From NCBI GenBank assembly GCA_041653315.1, contig JBAZFO010000003.1:1-64000 (forward strand): a stretch of 64,000 bases of DNA, given 5' to 3'. The position numbers were made by a program, and so were the translations under genes. Shown in pieces: positions 43,105 to 51,595 of the stretch. The DNA comes from Candidatus Micrarchaeia archaeon. GTDB lineage: Archaea; Micrarchaeota; Micrarchaeia; Anstonellales; JAHKLY01. The notes under the pieces were generated by a model that had not been told where the DNA came from, made no database searches, and was given only the letters and a program-made list of their open reading frames with translations. The first letter of the stretch is position 1; each line of letters begins with the position of its first letter.

Positions 43105-43171
43105 TTCCGGTAAATCCCGGAAAAGTGATATCATAATAATATCACATAACTATCATGATATAATCATGATA
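43105..43171 (-). promoter_or_regulatory. Cluster of three operator-like palindromes
   Basis: In the 70 bp upstream of the winged-helix gene are TTCCGG-6-CCGGAA (43105-43122), GTGATAT-7-ATATCAC (43125-43145) and TATCATGA-5-TCATGATA (43151-43171). All arms match perfectly. The stacking of three different dyads next to a DNA-binding protein gene suggests complex autoregulation. Confidence 0.6.
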
Positions 43172-43294
43172 CATTTTTAAACCTTATAGTTTCTCTCTCG
43201 TATGATTTATCAAAAATATCAACTCAAAAATATTTTTTCAAACACAAAATAGAAAAAAGGAAACTATATATATTTTGCGTTATTATTTTATTAT

Positions 43295-43843
43295 ATGTAT
43301 AAAAAATTTATTTTGGATAAAACAAAACAAATAAAAAATGCATTAATACAAAGAAAAATTTCTTCTCTTAAAAAAGTACAATATGAATGTATTGAACATA
43401 TGGCTGTTGAATTTAATCAAAATATATTTAATTTAGCAATTATTTGTTATATGCTTTCAAAAATGATTGCAAAACCTAGATATTGGAAAACAAAAGGATT
43501 AAACGTATATTCAAAAAAAATAGAAAAATCTTTGGATACAATATTAAATTTAAACTATGAAGAGGGAAACATCTCTAAAATATTACAAGAAATAATTGAA
43601 ACAGTTCATTCATTAGATATTCAAGATAAAAAATATATTCATGAATTAATCGAAGGTGGAAAAATAAAAATAGGATCTTCATTATATTCAAAAGGAATTA
43701 CTTTGGGTGTCGCATCTGATTTATCTGGTGCTGAAAGAATAGATATAATGGAATATATCGGGAAAACAACAATACATGAAAATAATAGAGAACCAGTAGA
43801 AATTAATGACAGGATTAAAAAAGTAAGGGAGATATTTGGGTGA
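43295..43843 (+). CDS. Hypothetical helical protein (182 aa)
   Basis: The N-terminal 110 residues are strongly helical (IKNALIQRKISSLKKVQYEC, IFNLAIICYMLSKMIAKPRY). The C-terminal part has a glycine-containing segment (GSSLYSKGITLGVASDLSG). The stop overlaps the ribosome-binding site of the following PIN gene, so the two are translationally coupled, followed by an ERCC4 nuclease. I do not recognise a family. The operon context hints at RNA or DNA processing. Confidence 0.65.
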   Translation: MYKKFILDKTKQIKNALIQRKISSLKKVQYECIEHMAVEFNQNIFNLAIICYMLSKMIAKPRYWKTKGLNVYSKKIEKSLDTILNLNYEEGNISKILQEIIETVHSLDIQDKKYIHELIEGGKIKIGSSLYSKGITLGVASDLSGAERIDIMEYIGKTTIHENNREPVEINDRIKKVREIFG

Positions 43844-43847
43844 TTTT

Positions 43848-44534
43848 ATGGATAAAAAAGCGATATTATGTGATGCAAGTTCATTGATTGCATTAACGGA
43901 TACTGGGTTTTTATGGGTTTTATATTCTCTTAAAAAAAGATATAATATATTTTTAATGATGCCTCAAAAAGTTAAATATGAATGCATAACAAGACCTCTT
44001 GGAATTAAAAAATATGCGATAAATGGGATAAGATTAATGGATGCAATTAATGATGGTATTATTGATTTAGTAGATATTGATGTTGAAAAAGAAAGTATAG
44101 AAATAATGGAAATCGCTAATAATATGTTTTTTGCAAGAGGAAATCCAATTCATTTAGTTGATGCAGGAGAAGCAGAAATGATCGCTTTAACTAAAAAATT
44201 AGGAATTTATAATGTTTTAATAGATGAAAGAAATACAAGAATGCTTATAGAAAATTCAAACGACTTGAAAAAACATCAAGAAAGAGAACTAAGAATTAAT
44301 ATCACCCCAAATCAAAAAAATATTCAAATATTTAAAGATATGACAAAAAATATTTTTCCTTTTAGAAGCAGTGAGATATTAGCTATTGCTTATGAAAAAG
44401 GACTATTTAATAAATTTCAAGGATTAGAACAGCAAGCATTAGAATCTGGATTAAATAGTTTAAAATTTAATGGATGTTCAATTAGTTTTGAAGAAATAGG
44501 AAGATTGATAAGTATAGTTCAAAAACCTAAATAG
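43848..44534 (+). CDS. PIN-domain ribonuclease-like protein
   Basis: A 228-residue protein with an N-terminal PIN domain: LCDASSLIALTD (about 7-18) carries the first Asp, and DAGEAEMIALTKKLGIYNVL (about 102-121) the central acidic pair, followed by LIDERNTRML with the last Asp. This is the spacing of PIN nucleases. A C-terminal ~80-residue helical extension distinguishes it from small VapC toxins. GGTGATTTT precedes the ATG at 43848; a TTG four codons earlier is in frame. Confidence 0.75.
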   Translation: MDKKAILCDASSLIALTDTGFLWVLYSLKKRYNIFLMMPQKVKYECITRPLGIKKYAINGIRLMDAINDGIIDLVDIDVEKESIEIMEIANNMFFARGNPIHLVDAGEAEMIALTKKLGIYNVLIDERNTRMLIENSNDLKKHQERELRINITPNQKNIQIFKDMTKNIFPFRSSEILAIAYEKGLFNKFQGLEQQALESGLNSLKFNGCSISFEEIGRLISIVQKPK

Positions 44535-44542
44535 GTGAGTTC

Positions 44543-45178
44543 TTGCCAATAAAAATTTTTATGGACATAAGAGAAGACGAATTTATAAAAGATTTACTTA
44601 TAAATAAGGAATTAGAAATTGAAATTCAAACTTTAAGTATTGGAGATTTTATTTGCTCAGAAAAAACAGTTATTGAAAGAAAAACAAAACAGGATTTAGA
44701 AGCATCTATAATTGATGGAAGATTATTTGAACAATTAAAAAGATTAAAAGAAACTTTTGAATGTGTTATTTTATTGGTTGAAGGATACGGTAATGCTGAA
44801 AGAATTAATAATAATGCTTTGAAAGGCGCGCAAGTATCAATAATGACTGACTATGGTGCTTCATTATTATTTACACATGATAAAAATGAAACTGCTGAAA
44901 TGATTTATGCAATTGCTAAACATGAACAAATTGCCAGAAAACAAAAAAATCGTATTAAAGCACATAAAAAAGCGCATACATTAGGAGAAAAACAAAGAGC
45001 TGTTATTGAGGCACTTCCTTTAGTTGGTCCTCAATTAGCAATTGATTTATTAGAAACTTTTGGAACAATTGAAAATATTATTAGTGCAGATGAAGATGAA
45101 TTAGCAGAAGTTAATAATTTAGGTAAGAAAAAAGCACAGCTTTTAAAAAATATTTTTGAATCTGTTTATGTTGAATAA
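44543..45178 (+). CDS. ERCC4/XPF-type nuclease with HhH2 domain
   Basis: A 211-residue archaeal XPF/Hef-type nuclease without the helicase part. The nuclease domain shows FMDIREDEF (about 5-13), LSIGDF (about 30-35) and the catalytic VIERKTKQDLEASIIDGRLF (about 43-62), i.e. the E-R-K-x3-D core. A tandem helix-hairpin-helix follows at about 150-205 (ALPLVGPQLAIDLLETFGTI, VNNLGKKKAQLL). It cleaves branched or forked DNA in repair. GGTGAGTTC precedes a TTG start. Confidence 0.9.
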   Translation: MPIKIFMDIREDEFIKDLLINKELEIEIQTLSIGDFICSEKTVIERKTKQDLEASIIDGRLFEQLKRLKETFECVILLVEGYGNAERINNNALKGAQVSIMTDYGASLLFTHDKNETAEMIYAIAKHEQIARKQKNRIKAHKKAHTLGEKQRAVIEALPLVGPQLAIDLLETFGTIENIISADEDELAEVNNLGKKKAQLLKNIFESVYVE

Positions 45179-45191
45179 ATTTATTATTTAA

Positions 45192-45812
45192 TTATCTAGA
45201 TAAGATATTTAGAATTTCTTTTTTCCATTTTTTAAATTCTGTAAAATCCATTCCTGTATATGTATGATCATCAAAAGTTTTAATTAATTTAATCAAATGA
45301 TCAAAATATTCATTTAATTTATATTCTTTTAATAATTGCTTGTATTTCTTAAAGTCTATTCCTCCATATCTTAATAAAGTTATAATATCTATTGAATCTT
45401 TCTTTCCTTTAATTGAATCTTTTCTATCTAAATATGCGCACTGTTTTAATATTAATAAAATTTCTGGTTGAACAATTTTTATTCCTTGTATTCTAGGATT
45501 TTTCATTTTAAGAATATCCTCTACGGGTATAGGAAGTTCTGAAAAATAAGGAACATAAATATCAATATCAAATCCTTTATCTTCTATCTCATATTTTTTA
45601 AGATTAACATTCTTTTTTAAGTCATAATTATTTTTAATTGTATATAAAGTATCCATATCAATTAAAATGTCTATATCTTTCGACTTATTAATTTTTGTAT
45701 ATAAAAATAAACTCCATCCCCCTATTAAAACAAAATCAAATTCTTTTGTTAATCCTTGTAGTCTTTCCCAGCTTTGTTTTGTTATATTATCAGACCAAAA
45801 TTCTCTCACCAT
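45192..45812 (-). CDS. Nucleotidyltransferase-fold protein (TA-like module 3)
   Basis: A 206-residue protein with DFVLIGGWSLFLYTKINKSK followed by DIDILID (about 26-52), the GG...D-x-D centre of nucleotidyltransferases. Further acidic positions (FDIDIYVPYF) provide the third Asp. The C-terminal half is helical. Together with the upstream HTH gene it resembles an AbiE-style toxin-antitoxin pair, here with the regulator first. GGTGAAATTTAA precedes the ATG. Confidence 0.7.
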   Translation of the reverse strand: MVREFWSDNITKQSWERLQGLTKEFDFVLIGGWSLFLYTKINKSKDIDILIDMDTLYTIKNNYDLKKNVNLKKYEIEDKGFDIDIYVPYFSELPIPVEDILKMKNPRIQGIKIVQPEILLILKQCAYLDRKDSIKGKKDSIDIITLLRYGGIDFKKYKQLLKEYKLNEYFDHLIKLIKTFDDHTYTGMDFTEFKKWKKEILNILSR

Positions 45813-45879
45813 TTAAATTTCACCTCTGTTCTTCTCCTGGAAATTTAAATAATTGAAAACTTATATTTTTCAATACCAT

Positions 45880-46461
45880 TTAAATCACCTTTTTCTTTAT
45901 ATCATTTAGAAAATCCTTTGCATACCATTCAGGAAGATTCCATAAGTCAACAAATATTAATGGAAGGGGAACAACATTATTTTTTGAGAATTTGTTTAAT
46001 AAATTTTCTTCTTTTAAAACAATAATATTTTTTGGGCCTTCTCTTAAAGGAAATCTTTCTTTTATTTCTTTAATATTATTTGAGTATAAATAAATTTCTC
46101 CATAATCAGCAGGAGCATTTTTCTCAATTAATTTATACCCAGAATATGCAGTGAAATATACTTCATTTGGCATCAATGCTTCAATATTTTCAGGTTTATC
46201 TGGATAAAAAGTTGAATATACAATATCTTTTTGTATATCTCTTAAAGTAGCCCAATATACAAGAATTTTTTCAAAATCCCTTAAAATAAATTCTCTTGAT
46301 TTAATTTCAATTGCATGCATTTTTTCCAAAGGTTTTAATGCATTGTTTACTGTACTTAAAGAAATTCCTAAGAAGTCTGATATTTCCTTCTGTGTAAACT
46401 TAGTTCTATTCTTGAAATAAGAGTCTAAGATGAATAAATACACAAATTCCTTCTTTAACAT
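45880..46461 (-). CDS. HTH regulator / antitoxin of module 3
   Basis: A 193-residue protein with an N-terminal winged helix (FTQKEISDFLGISLSTVNNAL, about 21-41) and a C-terminal domain with VYFTAYSGYKLIEKNAPADY reminiscent of AbiEi-like antitoxins. It is the first gene of the pair with the nucleotidyltransferase 67 bp downstream. A 19-codon frame opens in that gap directly after the stop (TAAATG) behind GGTGATTTAA, but its coding status is doubtful. A perfect inverted repeat lies upstream. Confidence 0.7.
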   Translation of the reverse strand: MLKKEFVYLFILDSYFKNRTKFTQKEISDFLGISLSTVNNALKPLEKMHAIEIKSREFILRDFEKILVYWATLRDIQKDIVYSTFYPDKPENIEALMPNEVYFTAYSGYKLIEKNAPADYGEIYLYSNNIKEIKERFPLREGPKNIIVLKEENLLNKFSKNNVVPLPLIFVDLWNLPEWYAKDFLNDIKKKVI

Positions 46462-46494
46462 GTTTCTATTTAGCGCATTCTTTATTTATAAATC

Positions 46495-46512
46495 TTTCGA
46501 TGTTTATCGAAA
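46495..46512 (-). promoter_or_regulatory. Operator-like palindrome of module 3
   Basis: TTTCGAT-GTTT-ATCGAAA, perfect 7-bp arms, just upstream of an ATTTATAAATAAAG TATA-like box and 34 bp from the ATG at 46461. It is placed as the operators of AbiE modules 1 and 2 are. Confidence 0.6.
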
Positions 46513-46622
46513 CACATAAATTTACTTGACTTTAAATAATTTTTTAAATAAATAATTATTTTTATACTGTCTATTTTAGCTTACTTAAAAAATTGCCAAA
46601 AAAATTATCAAAAAAACAGAGT

Positions 46623-47627
46623 TCAAAATCGTATGAACATTGCATCTCCAAATGAATAAAATCTATAATGCTGTTCTATAGCTTCATTATAAAGCTCATG
46701 CCATTTATCTCCTATTAAACTTGCTATTAATAAAAGTAAACTAGTGCGTGGAAGATGGAAATTAGTTATTAAACCATCAAATTTTAAATTAAATTTATAA
46801 CCTGGATAAATAAATAAATTAGTTTCTTTAGCGCAAGCCTTAACTTTTCCATTTTTTAATGTAGCACTTTCTAAAGTTCTTAAAGAAGTTGTACCAACAA
46901 CATACAAAGCGCCTTTTCTTTTATTAATTACTTCTGCTGCCTTTTTATCAATTTCAAACCATTCAAAATGCATTTTATGTTTTTTATAATCTTCTTCTCT
47001 AATCTCAGCAAAGGTCCCTAATCCTACATGAAGACAAATTTTAACTATCTCAATCCCTTTAGCTTCTAAACGTTCAATTAATTTACTACTAAAATGCAAT
47101 CCTGCAGTGGGTGCTGCAACAGAGCCTTCTTTTAATGCAAAAACAGTTTGATATTTTTTTCTATCATAATTTTCATTATGTATATATCCAGGTAAAGTAA
47201 AATCTCCTTTTTGTTTAATTATTTTTTCAATAGGTTGATTAAATTTTAATAAAAAATGAAAATCAATTTGAGATGCAATCTCAGCAATTACTCCATCTTG
47301 AAATAATAATTTATTCCCAATTTGTGGATTTTTACATTTAACAAATGCTTCATATTCTTTATTATTTTTCTTTTTTATAAGGGTTATTGAAGCCTGCCCC
47401 CCAGTTTCTTTTTGTCCAATCAATTTTGTATTTACAACTTTGGTTTCATTAACAACTAAAATGTCTCCTTTTTTTAGATAATCAACAAGTTCAAAAAAAT
47501 GTCTGTGTTCTATTGAATCTTCTTTTTTATTATAAATTAACAAACGCGATTCATGTCTTTTATCTAATGGTTTTTGCGCAATTAATTCTGTAGGTAAATT
47601 ATAATAATAATTATTTATTGATTCCAT
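46623..47627 (-). CDS. queA: S-adenosylmethionine:tRNA ribosyltransferase-isomerase QueA
   Basis: Transfers and rearranges the ribosyl part of SAM onto preQ1-modified tRNA to form epoxyqueuosine, a late step of queuosine synthesis. Family motifs run through the whole 334 residues: YNLPTELIAQKPLDKRHESR (about 8-27), GDILVVNETKVVNTKL, VAAPTAGLHFS, HVGLGTF, ITNFHLPRTSLLLLIASLIG and YRFYSFGDAMFI. The length is normal and no frame break is seen. Queuosine is a bacterial/eukaryotic modification and archaea normally make archaeosine, so this gene is unexpected and probably of bacterial origin. Confidence 0.93.
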   Translation of the reverse strand: MESINNYYYNLPTELIAQKPLDKRHESRLLIYNKKEDSIEHRHFFELVDYLKKGDILVVNETKVVNTKLIGQKETGGQASITLIKKKNNKEYEAFVKCKNPQIGNKLLFQDGVIAEIASQIDFHFLLKFNQPIEKIIKQKGDFTLPGYIHNENYDRKKYQTVFALKEGSVAAPTAGLHFSSKLIERLEAKGIEIVKICLHVGLGTFAEIREEDYKKHKMHFEWFEIDKKAAEVINKRKGALYVVGTTSLRTLESATLKNGKVKACAKETNLFIYPGYKFNLKFDGLITNFHLPRTSLLLLIASLIGDKWHELYNEAIEQHYRFYSFGDAMFIRF

Positions 47628-47670
47628 AAACTCACTTTAAAAACGTATATATAAATTGGGCTCTTGGGGT

Positions 47671-48318
47671 TTAAAAAGGTATATCTAATTTATTTATTTC
47701 TTTTATTACTTTATCTGCCACTATTAATTTTTCTTTAGGGTTAGTGGTTTCTACTGCAATACAATAAGCACCAGAAGCTTTAGCAGCTTTAATTCCATTT
47801 ATTGAATCTTCAATAATAACTGTTTCATTAGGTTTAACATTTAATTTATTCATTGTTTTTAGATAAATCTCAGGATCTGGTTTTCCGTTTTTAACATCTT
47901 CAGCAGAATATAAAATATCAAAATATTCTCTGATTTCAAATTTATCAACAACTAAATCCATTAATGATTTAAAAGAAGAAGTTGCTATTGCCAATTTATA
48001 TCCTTTATTTTTTAATTCAATAATTTTTTCTTTTGCTCCTTTAAACAGTTCTAATCTTTTTTCCGCTTTTTTCATAAACAATTCTCTTCTTTCTTTTATT
48101 GCTTTTTTATTTATTTCTTCTAACTCTTTTCCTGAAAAACCTTTTTCTTCAAAAAAAGGGCCAAAAACTTCTTCTTCAACTCTACCTATAACTTTTTCAT
48201 AAATTTTATCATTCATAAAAATTTCATATTTTTTATAAATCTCAAAATTTACAATTTTCCAAAGAGGTTCAGAATTAACAATAACTCCATCCATATCAAA
48301 AATAATTGCTTTTATCAT
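47671..48318 (-). CDS. HAD-family hydrolase (beta-phosphoglucomutase-like)
   Basis: A 215-residue subfamily IA HAD phosphatase or phosphomutase. Motif I is FDMDGVIVNSEPLW (about 7-20), with the nucleophile and acid-base Asp. Motif II is IATSSF, and motifs III/IV are KNGKPDPEIYLKT and IIEDSINGIKAAKASGAYCI. A cap domain of about 60 residues follows motif I. The substrate is a small sugar phosphate or similar and cannot be specified. It lies 4 bp downstream of carS on the same strand. Confidence 0.9.
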   Translation of the reverse strand: MIKAIIFDMDGVIVNSEPLWKIVNFEIYKKYEIFMNDKIYEKVIGRVEEEVFGPFFEEKGFSGKELEEINKKAIKERRELFMKKAEKRLELFKGAKEKIIELKNKGYKLAIATSSFKSLMDLVVDKFEIREYFDILYSAEDVKNGKPDPEIYLKTMNKLNVKPNETVIIEDSINGIKAAKASGAYCIAVETTNPKEKLIVADKVIKEINKLDIPF

Positions 48319-48322
48319 TCAT

Positions 48323-48850
48323 TCACCAAGGTACATTTTTTAATTTAAGAATATAAGCTAATACATTAGCTATTTTATGAAGCACAAAAGTAATTATAAT
48401 TAAAATAAGTATATCTATAAAATTAATTTTAAATATTAAATCATAAAAAATTAAACTTCCAAATAAAAGTGCTATTAAAAGGAAAACAATTTCATCAATA
48501 AAAAACAAAGATTCCCCTCTTTTTTTATTAAACCTTCTTTTAAGAAAACTTCCGCAAAGATCCCCAAAAATAGCTCCAAAACCTAATAAAATACCAGAAT
48601 AAACATAACTCATTTGAAAATTAAATATATTATAAGGTGTATTAAATACTAGCAAACCAAGAACACTTCCAATAAAAAATCCTCCAACAACAGCTGCAAT
48701 AAATCCGCGTATTGTTTTACCAGGACCAAATATTCTTTTACCGTCAAAAAAATTCTTTCCAAAATCAATAGGTGAACCATGCCCTAGTATAACAGGTAAA
48801 GAATTAGCTACGTACGCAGGCAAAATAAATATAAATAATTGAATAAGCAT
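48323..48850 (-). CDS. carS: CDP-archaeol synthase
   Basis: Transfers CMP from CTP to unsaturated archaetidic acid, giving CDP-archaeol for archaeal phospholipid synthesis. The 175-residue membrane protein has about five hydrophobic segments. The family's polar motif PIDFGKNFFDGKRIFGPGKT (about 28-47) and GAIFGDLCGSFLKRRFNKKRG (about 92-112) are both visible. It supports the archaeal identity of the window. The upstream gene on the other strand starts only about 34 bp away. Confidence 0.93.
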   Translation of the reverse strand: MLIQLFIFILPAYVANSLPVILGHGSPIDFGKNFFDGKRIFGPGKTIRGFIAAVVGGFFIGSVLGLLVFNTPYNIFNFQMSYVYSGILLGFGAIFGDLCGSFLKRRFNKKRGESLFFIDEIVFLLIALLFGSLIFYDLIFKINFIDILILIIITFVLHKIANVLAYILKLKNVPW

Positions 48851-48883
48851 AATATTATAATAATAAAAAGTATTAAATTAGTT

Positions 48884-49240
48884 ATGAAAACAATAAAATC
48901 AATGAATTTATATGAAATACTGTTTATTTTAGTAATATCCGTTTCTATTCTTTTTGTAATATTTATAGGAATTCAAAAAACAGAAACAATAAAACAAAAT
49001 AAAGAAATAGACAATCTTACTATTAATAATATTGAATGTTTTGAGAATGAAACTAAAGACTGTATAACTATAAATAATTGTGATGGGGTTATATATTGTA
49101 GAAATGGAAAATGGACAAATTGTTATAAAAATAAAGTAATTTGTGTTCCTAATTCTTCAACTACTTGTGCTTTAACTCCTTGCAGTGCCGGAATTAAAAT
49201 ATGTAATGAATGCGGTACAGAATGGGGAGAATGTGAATAA
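48884..49240 (+). CDS. Small secreted Cys-rich protein
   Basis: From the ATG at 48884: a 118-residue protein with an N-terminal hydrophobic segment (YEILFILVISVSILFVIFIG, about 9-28) and a C-terminal region containing about 12 Cys in patterns such as CITINNCDGVIYC and KICNECGTEWGEC. It is an exported, disulfide-rich domain resembling the cysteine-rich protein at the left window edge. An in-frame TTG at 48839 exists, but it overlaps carS. Confidence 0.7.
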   Translation: MKTIKSMNLYEILFILVISVSILFVIFIGIQKTETIKQNKEIDNLTINNIECFENETKDCITINNCDGVIYCRNGKWTNCYKNKVICVPNSSTTCALTPCSAGIKICNECGTEWGECE

Positions 49241-49241
49241 A

Positions 49242-49700
49242 TTAAACAGCTTTTCCTGAAAGCATCCCTGTTTCAACATGAACTGCAGTCCCCTCAGAAA
49301 CAACATAATAAATTTTTAAAGGTATATTTTTGAATGAATCCCCTTCATTTAAAGAATAATTAATATCTCCTTTTATAACCACTTGTTCACCTGGAGAGAT
49401 AGAATATGGATATGCAATATTACCTAAATTTTCATTATTAAATTGAATATTTTGAATTTGTAAAGTTAAATCTGCAGTATTTGACAAAACTAAAATTAAT
49501 TCTTGATCCTCACCTAAAACTTCAAATTTATCTACCTCAATTATACTAAATCCTGTTGCTGTGTTCTCAGAATTTAAAATAAAATTCAACATCCCTGAAA
49601 AAAATAAAACTGAAATAATAATCAAAACTAGTAAGATTGTCCAACCATAAACCATTATATATTCTATTGCACTTTGCGCTTTTTTTGTATCAGATTCCAT
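49242..49700 (-). CDS. Archaeal type IV pilin-like protein 1
   Basis: A 152-residue protein with a class III signal: KKAQSAIEYIMVYGWTILLV, where a short basic leader, Q-S-A-x-E and a hydrophobic helix match archaeal pilin precursors cut by a prepilin peptidase. The rest is a beta-rich head domain (VVIKGDINYSLNEGD). It is the last of six minus-strand pilin-like genes that face the ATPase/TadC operon. Confidence 0.85.
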   Translation of the reverse strand: MESDTKKAQSAIEYIMVYGWTILLVLIIISVLFFSGMLNFILNSENTATGFSIIEVDKFEVLGEDQELILVLSNTADLTLQIQNIQFNNENLGNIAYPYSISPGEQVVIKGDINYSLNEGDSFKNIPLKIYYVVSEGTAVHVETGMLSGKAV

Positions 49701-49704
49701 TTTA

Positions 49705-50667
49705 TCACTCTATCTTTTGGATGTCTCCTTCTTTTGAAATATTATAATTAACCTCTTTAACTTTTAATCTTAATGGTAAATTTATGGTGTAATCATAAGA
49801 TTCAAATTCTATTTTATTTTCTAGATCAAAATCTATTTCACATTCTAAATTAGGATTATTCGGAGCATGGCTTCTTATTTCATACACTCTATAATTATCT
49901 CTATCCCAAGCAGTTCCTCCTAATTGAATATAAATCCAACAGGGCGATGATTTAATTCTTAATGAACTTGTTTTTGTTAAATCATAAGCCCCATCATTAC
50001 AGACCGGACCTGGACAAGAATAAACTTGCCCTATCCCATCAGTTATATACAATTCAAATTCCATACAATTGGTTTGCCCAGAACATGAATTTCTTAAATG
50101 ATCTGGGGCCCATTTATAATCATTTTTATTTTGTGGAATTGGGGCATAATCAAAAACATTATTTGTAGTAATATTTAGAATATATTTTGTTATCTTTGAA
50201 CAATTTTGAGTTGGACAAGAAAGAATAAGAACTCTTTTACCCCAGTCTTCATACTCATATTTAATATTCCAAGGTTCAACAGTTATCCAAGGATCTAAAT
50301 CTCCAAAAGAAAATTCATCTCCTTGTGTATTTAAAAATAAAATTTCTATATCTGAAGTATTATAATTCTCCTCAATAAATTCTGCAGATTCTTCTAAATT
50401 TCCTAATATATCAAATTCAGCAGGCAATTTATCTTTAATAGTTAAGTTTGTTTCATTTTGTATAATTTCCAAATCAAAACTTTCTAATGTAATCTCTTCT
50501 GATATATCTTCAAAAACATATAAAACTTTTTTTCCTGCAACCATATTATTTAAAACTGAAATATCATTTAAAGACTCCTTTTGAATATAAGAAGAAAAAC
50601 TAATTAAAATTAAAAAAAGAAGACTTATAGACAATGAAAATAAAAATCCTTTTTTCATTTTTTCCAA
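49705..50667 (-). CDS. Pilus-associated exported protein (320 aa)
   Basis: A single N-terminal hydrophobic helix (FLFSLSISLLFLILISFSS, about 8-26) precedes a large extracellular domain with seven Cys (SCPTQNCSK, NSCSGQTNCMEF, YSCPGPVCNDG), likely in disulfides. It lacks the Q-S-x-x-E class III motif, so it may be a minor pilin or adhesin-like subunit. It overlaps the next gene by 13 bp, in a tightly packed operon. Confidence 0.7.
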   Translation of the reverse strand: MEKMKKGFLFSLSISLLFLILISFSSYIQKESLNDISVLNNMVAGKKVLYVFEDISEEITLESFDLEIIQNETNLTIKDKLPAEFDILGNLEESAEFIEENYNTSDIEILFLNTQGDEFSFGDLDPWITVEPWNIKYEYEDWGKRVLILSCPTQNCSKITKYILNITTNNVFDYAPIPQNKNDYKWAPDHLRNSCSGQTNCMEFELYITDGIGQVYSCPGPVCNDGAYDLTKTSSLRIKSSPCWIYIQLGGTAWDRDNYRVYEIRSHAPNNPNLECEIDFDLENKIEFESYDYTINLPLRLKVKEVNYNISKEGDIQKIE

Positions 50668-51080
50668 ACCTCAACCTCAAGATATCCTCTTTTTATTACA
50701 TTATAGTCATTTGTATCAAAAAAAACTCTTCTTGAAGAGACAACAATCTCACCAGGTACATTATAATCAGTAGAATACGCAGTTGTATCAATAATTATAT
50801 TGGCATTATACTCATATTCTTCCCCAAAAAGAGAATTTAATTCAGATTCAATAAAAATTTTTCCTTGCTGTGTATTTAACCATAAAATTTCATCTAACCT
50901 ATCATTATTATCTAACATCGTTAAAGCACTATCAACGTATCTTTTCATTAATAAAATTTCAGTATTATTTTGCTCTTCTTTTAATAACTGAGGAAGTGCA
51001 CCAATTATAATTATTAATATTAACAAAGAAATTAATGCATCAGTTGCAAAACTTATTCCTTTTTTGCATTTTAATTCCAT
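50655..51080 (-). CDS. Pilin-like membrane-anchored protein 2
   Basis: A 141-residue protein: a basic leader (MELKCKKGISFATDALISLL) runs into a hydrophobic helix (about 15-30), followed by a soluble domain ending in beta-rich sequence. The layout resembles minor pseudopilins. It overlaps both neighbours by about 10 bp, indicating a translationally coupled operon. Confidence 0.7.
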   Translation of the reverse strand: MELKCKKGISFATDALISLLILIIIIGALPQLLKEEQNNTEILLMKRYVDSALTMLDNNDRLDEILWLNTQQGKIFIESELNSLFGEEYEYNANIIIDTTAYSTDYNVPGEIVVSSRRVFFDTNDYNVIKRGYLEVEVWKK

Positions 51081-51595
51081 AATCCAACCTCAATAGTTAC
51101 TTCCTCATTTTCATATGTTGCATATTCTTTAATAATACTTATTTGAGAAACATTAGAAGTATTCAAAGGTAAAAAAGTTCCTATTCTTGTTTCATTACCA
51201 GAAATATTAAGTAAAGTATCATTAAGATATCTAATATCTATAAAAACATTGAACTCTCCTGCATTAATTGAATTATATAATTGTTCGTCACTAAGTTTAA
51301 CAAATTCTTTAAGTTTTTGGCTATTTATCTCTCCCCGAATCTCACATAAACCCAATCTACTAACATTTTCACATCCCCAATTTTTTGGATATCCTGGACT
51401 TTCAATTAAAGTATCTAAAATTGCTATTGTTTTGACCATAATATCATTATCTAGTTTTTCATTTTTCAAATCTTCATATAAATTAAAAAAAATAAATAAA
51501 ACTATAAAAAATAATGGAATAACTATAAATAATTCAAATGAAAATGTTTGTCCTTTATATTTCTTCAATATATACAACTCCTTCTTTGTTTTCAA
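51071..51595 (-). CDS. Pilin-like membrane-anchored protein 3
   Basis: A 174-residue protein with KYKGQTFSFELFIVIPLFFI (about 13-32), a class III-type junction (G-Q-T-F-S-F-E) and hydrophobic helix. The exported domain contains one Cys pair (WGCENVSRLGLCE). It is a probable minor pilin. Its start overlaps the preceding gene by 41 bp. Confidence 0.75.
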   Translation of the reverse strand: MKTKKELYILKKYKGQTFSFELFIVIPLFFIVLFIFFNLYEDLKNEKLDNDIMVKTIAILDTLIESPGYPKNWGCENVSRLGLCEIRGEINSQKLKEFVKLSDEQLYNSINAGEFNVFIDIRYLNDTLLNISGNETRIGTFLPLNTSNVSQISIIKEYATYENEEVTIEVGLWN

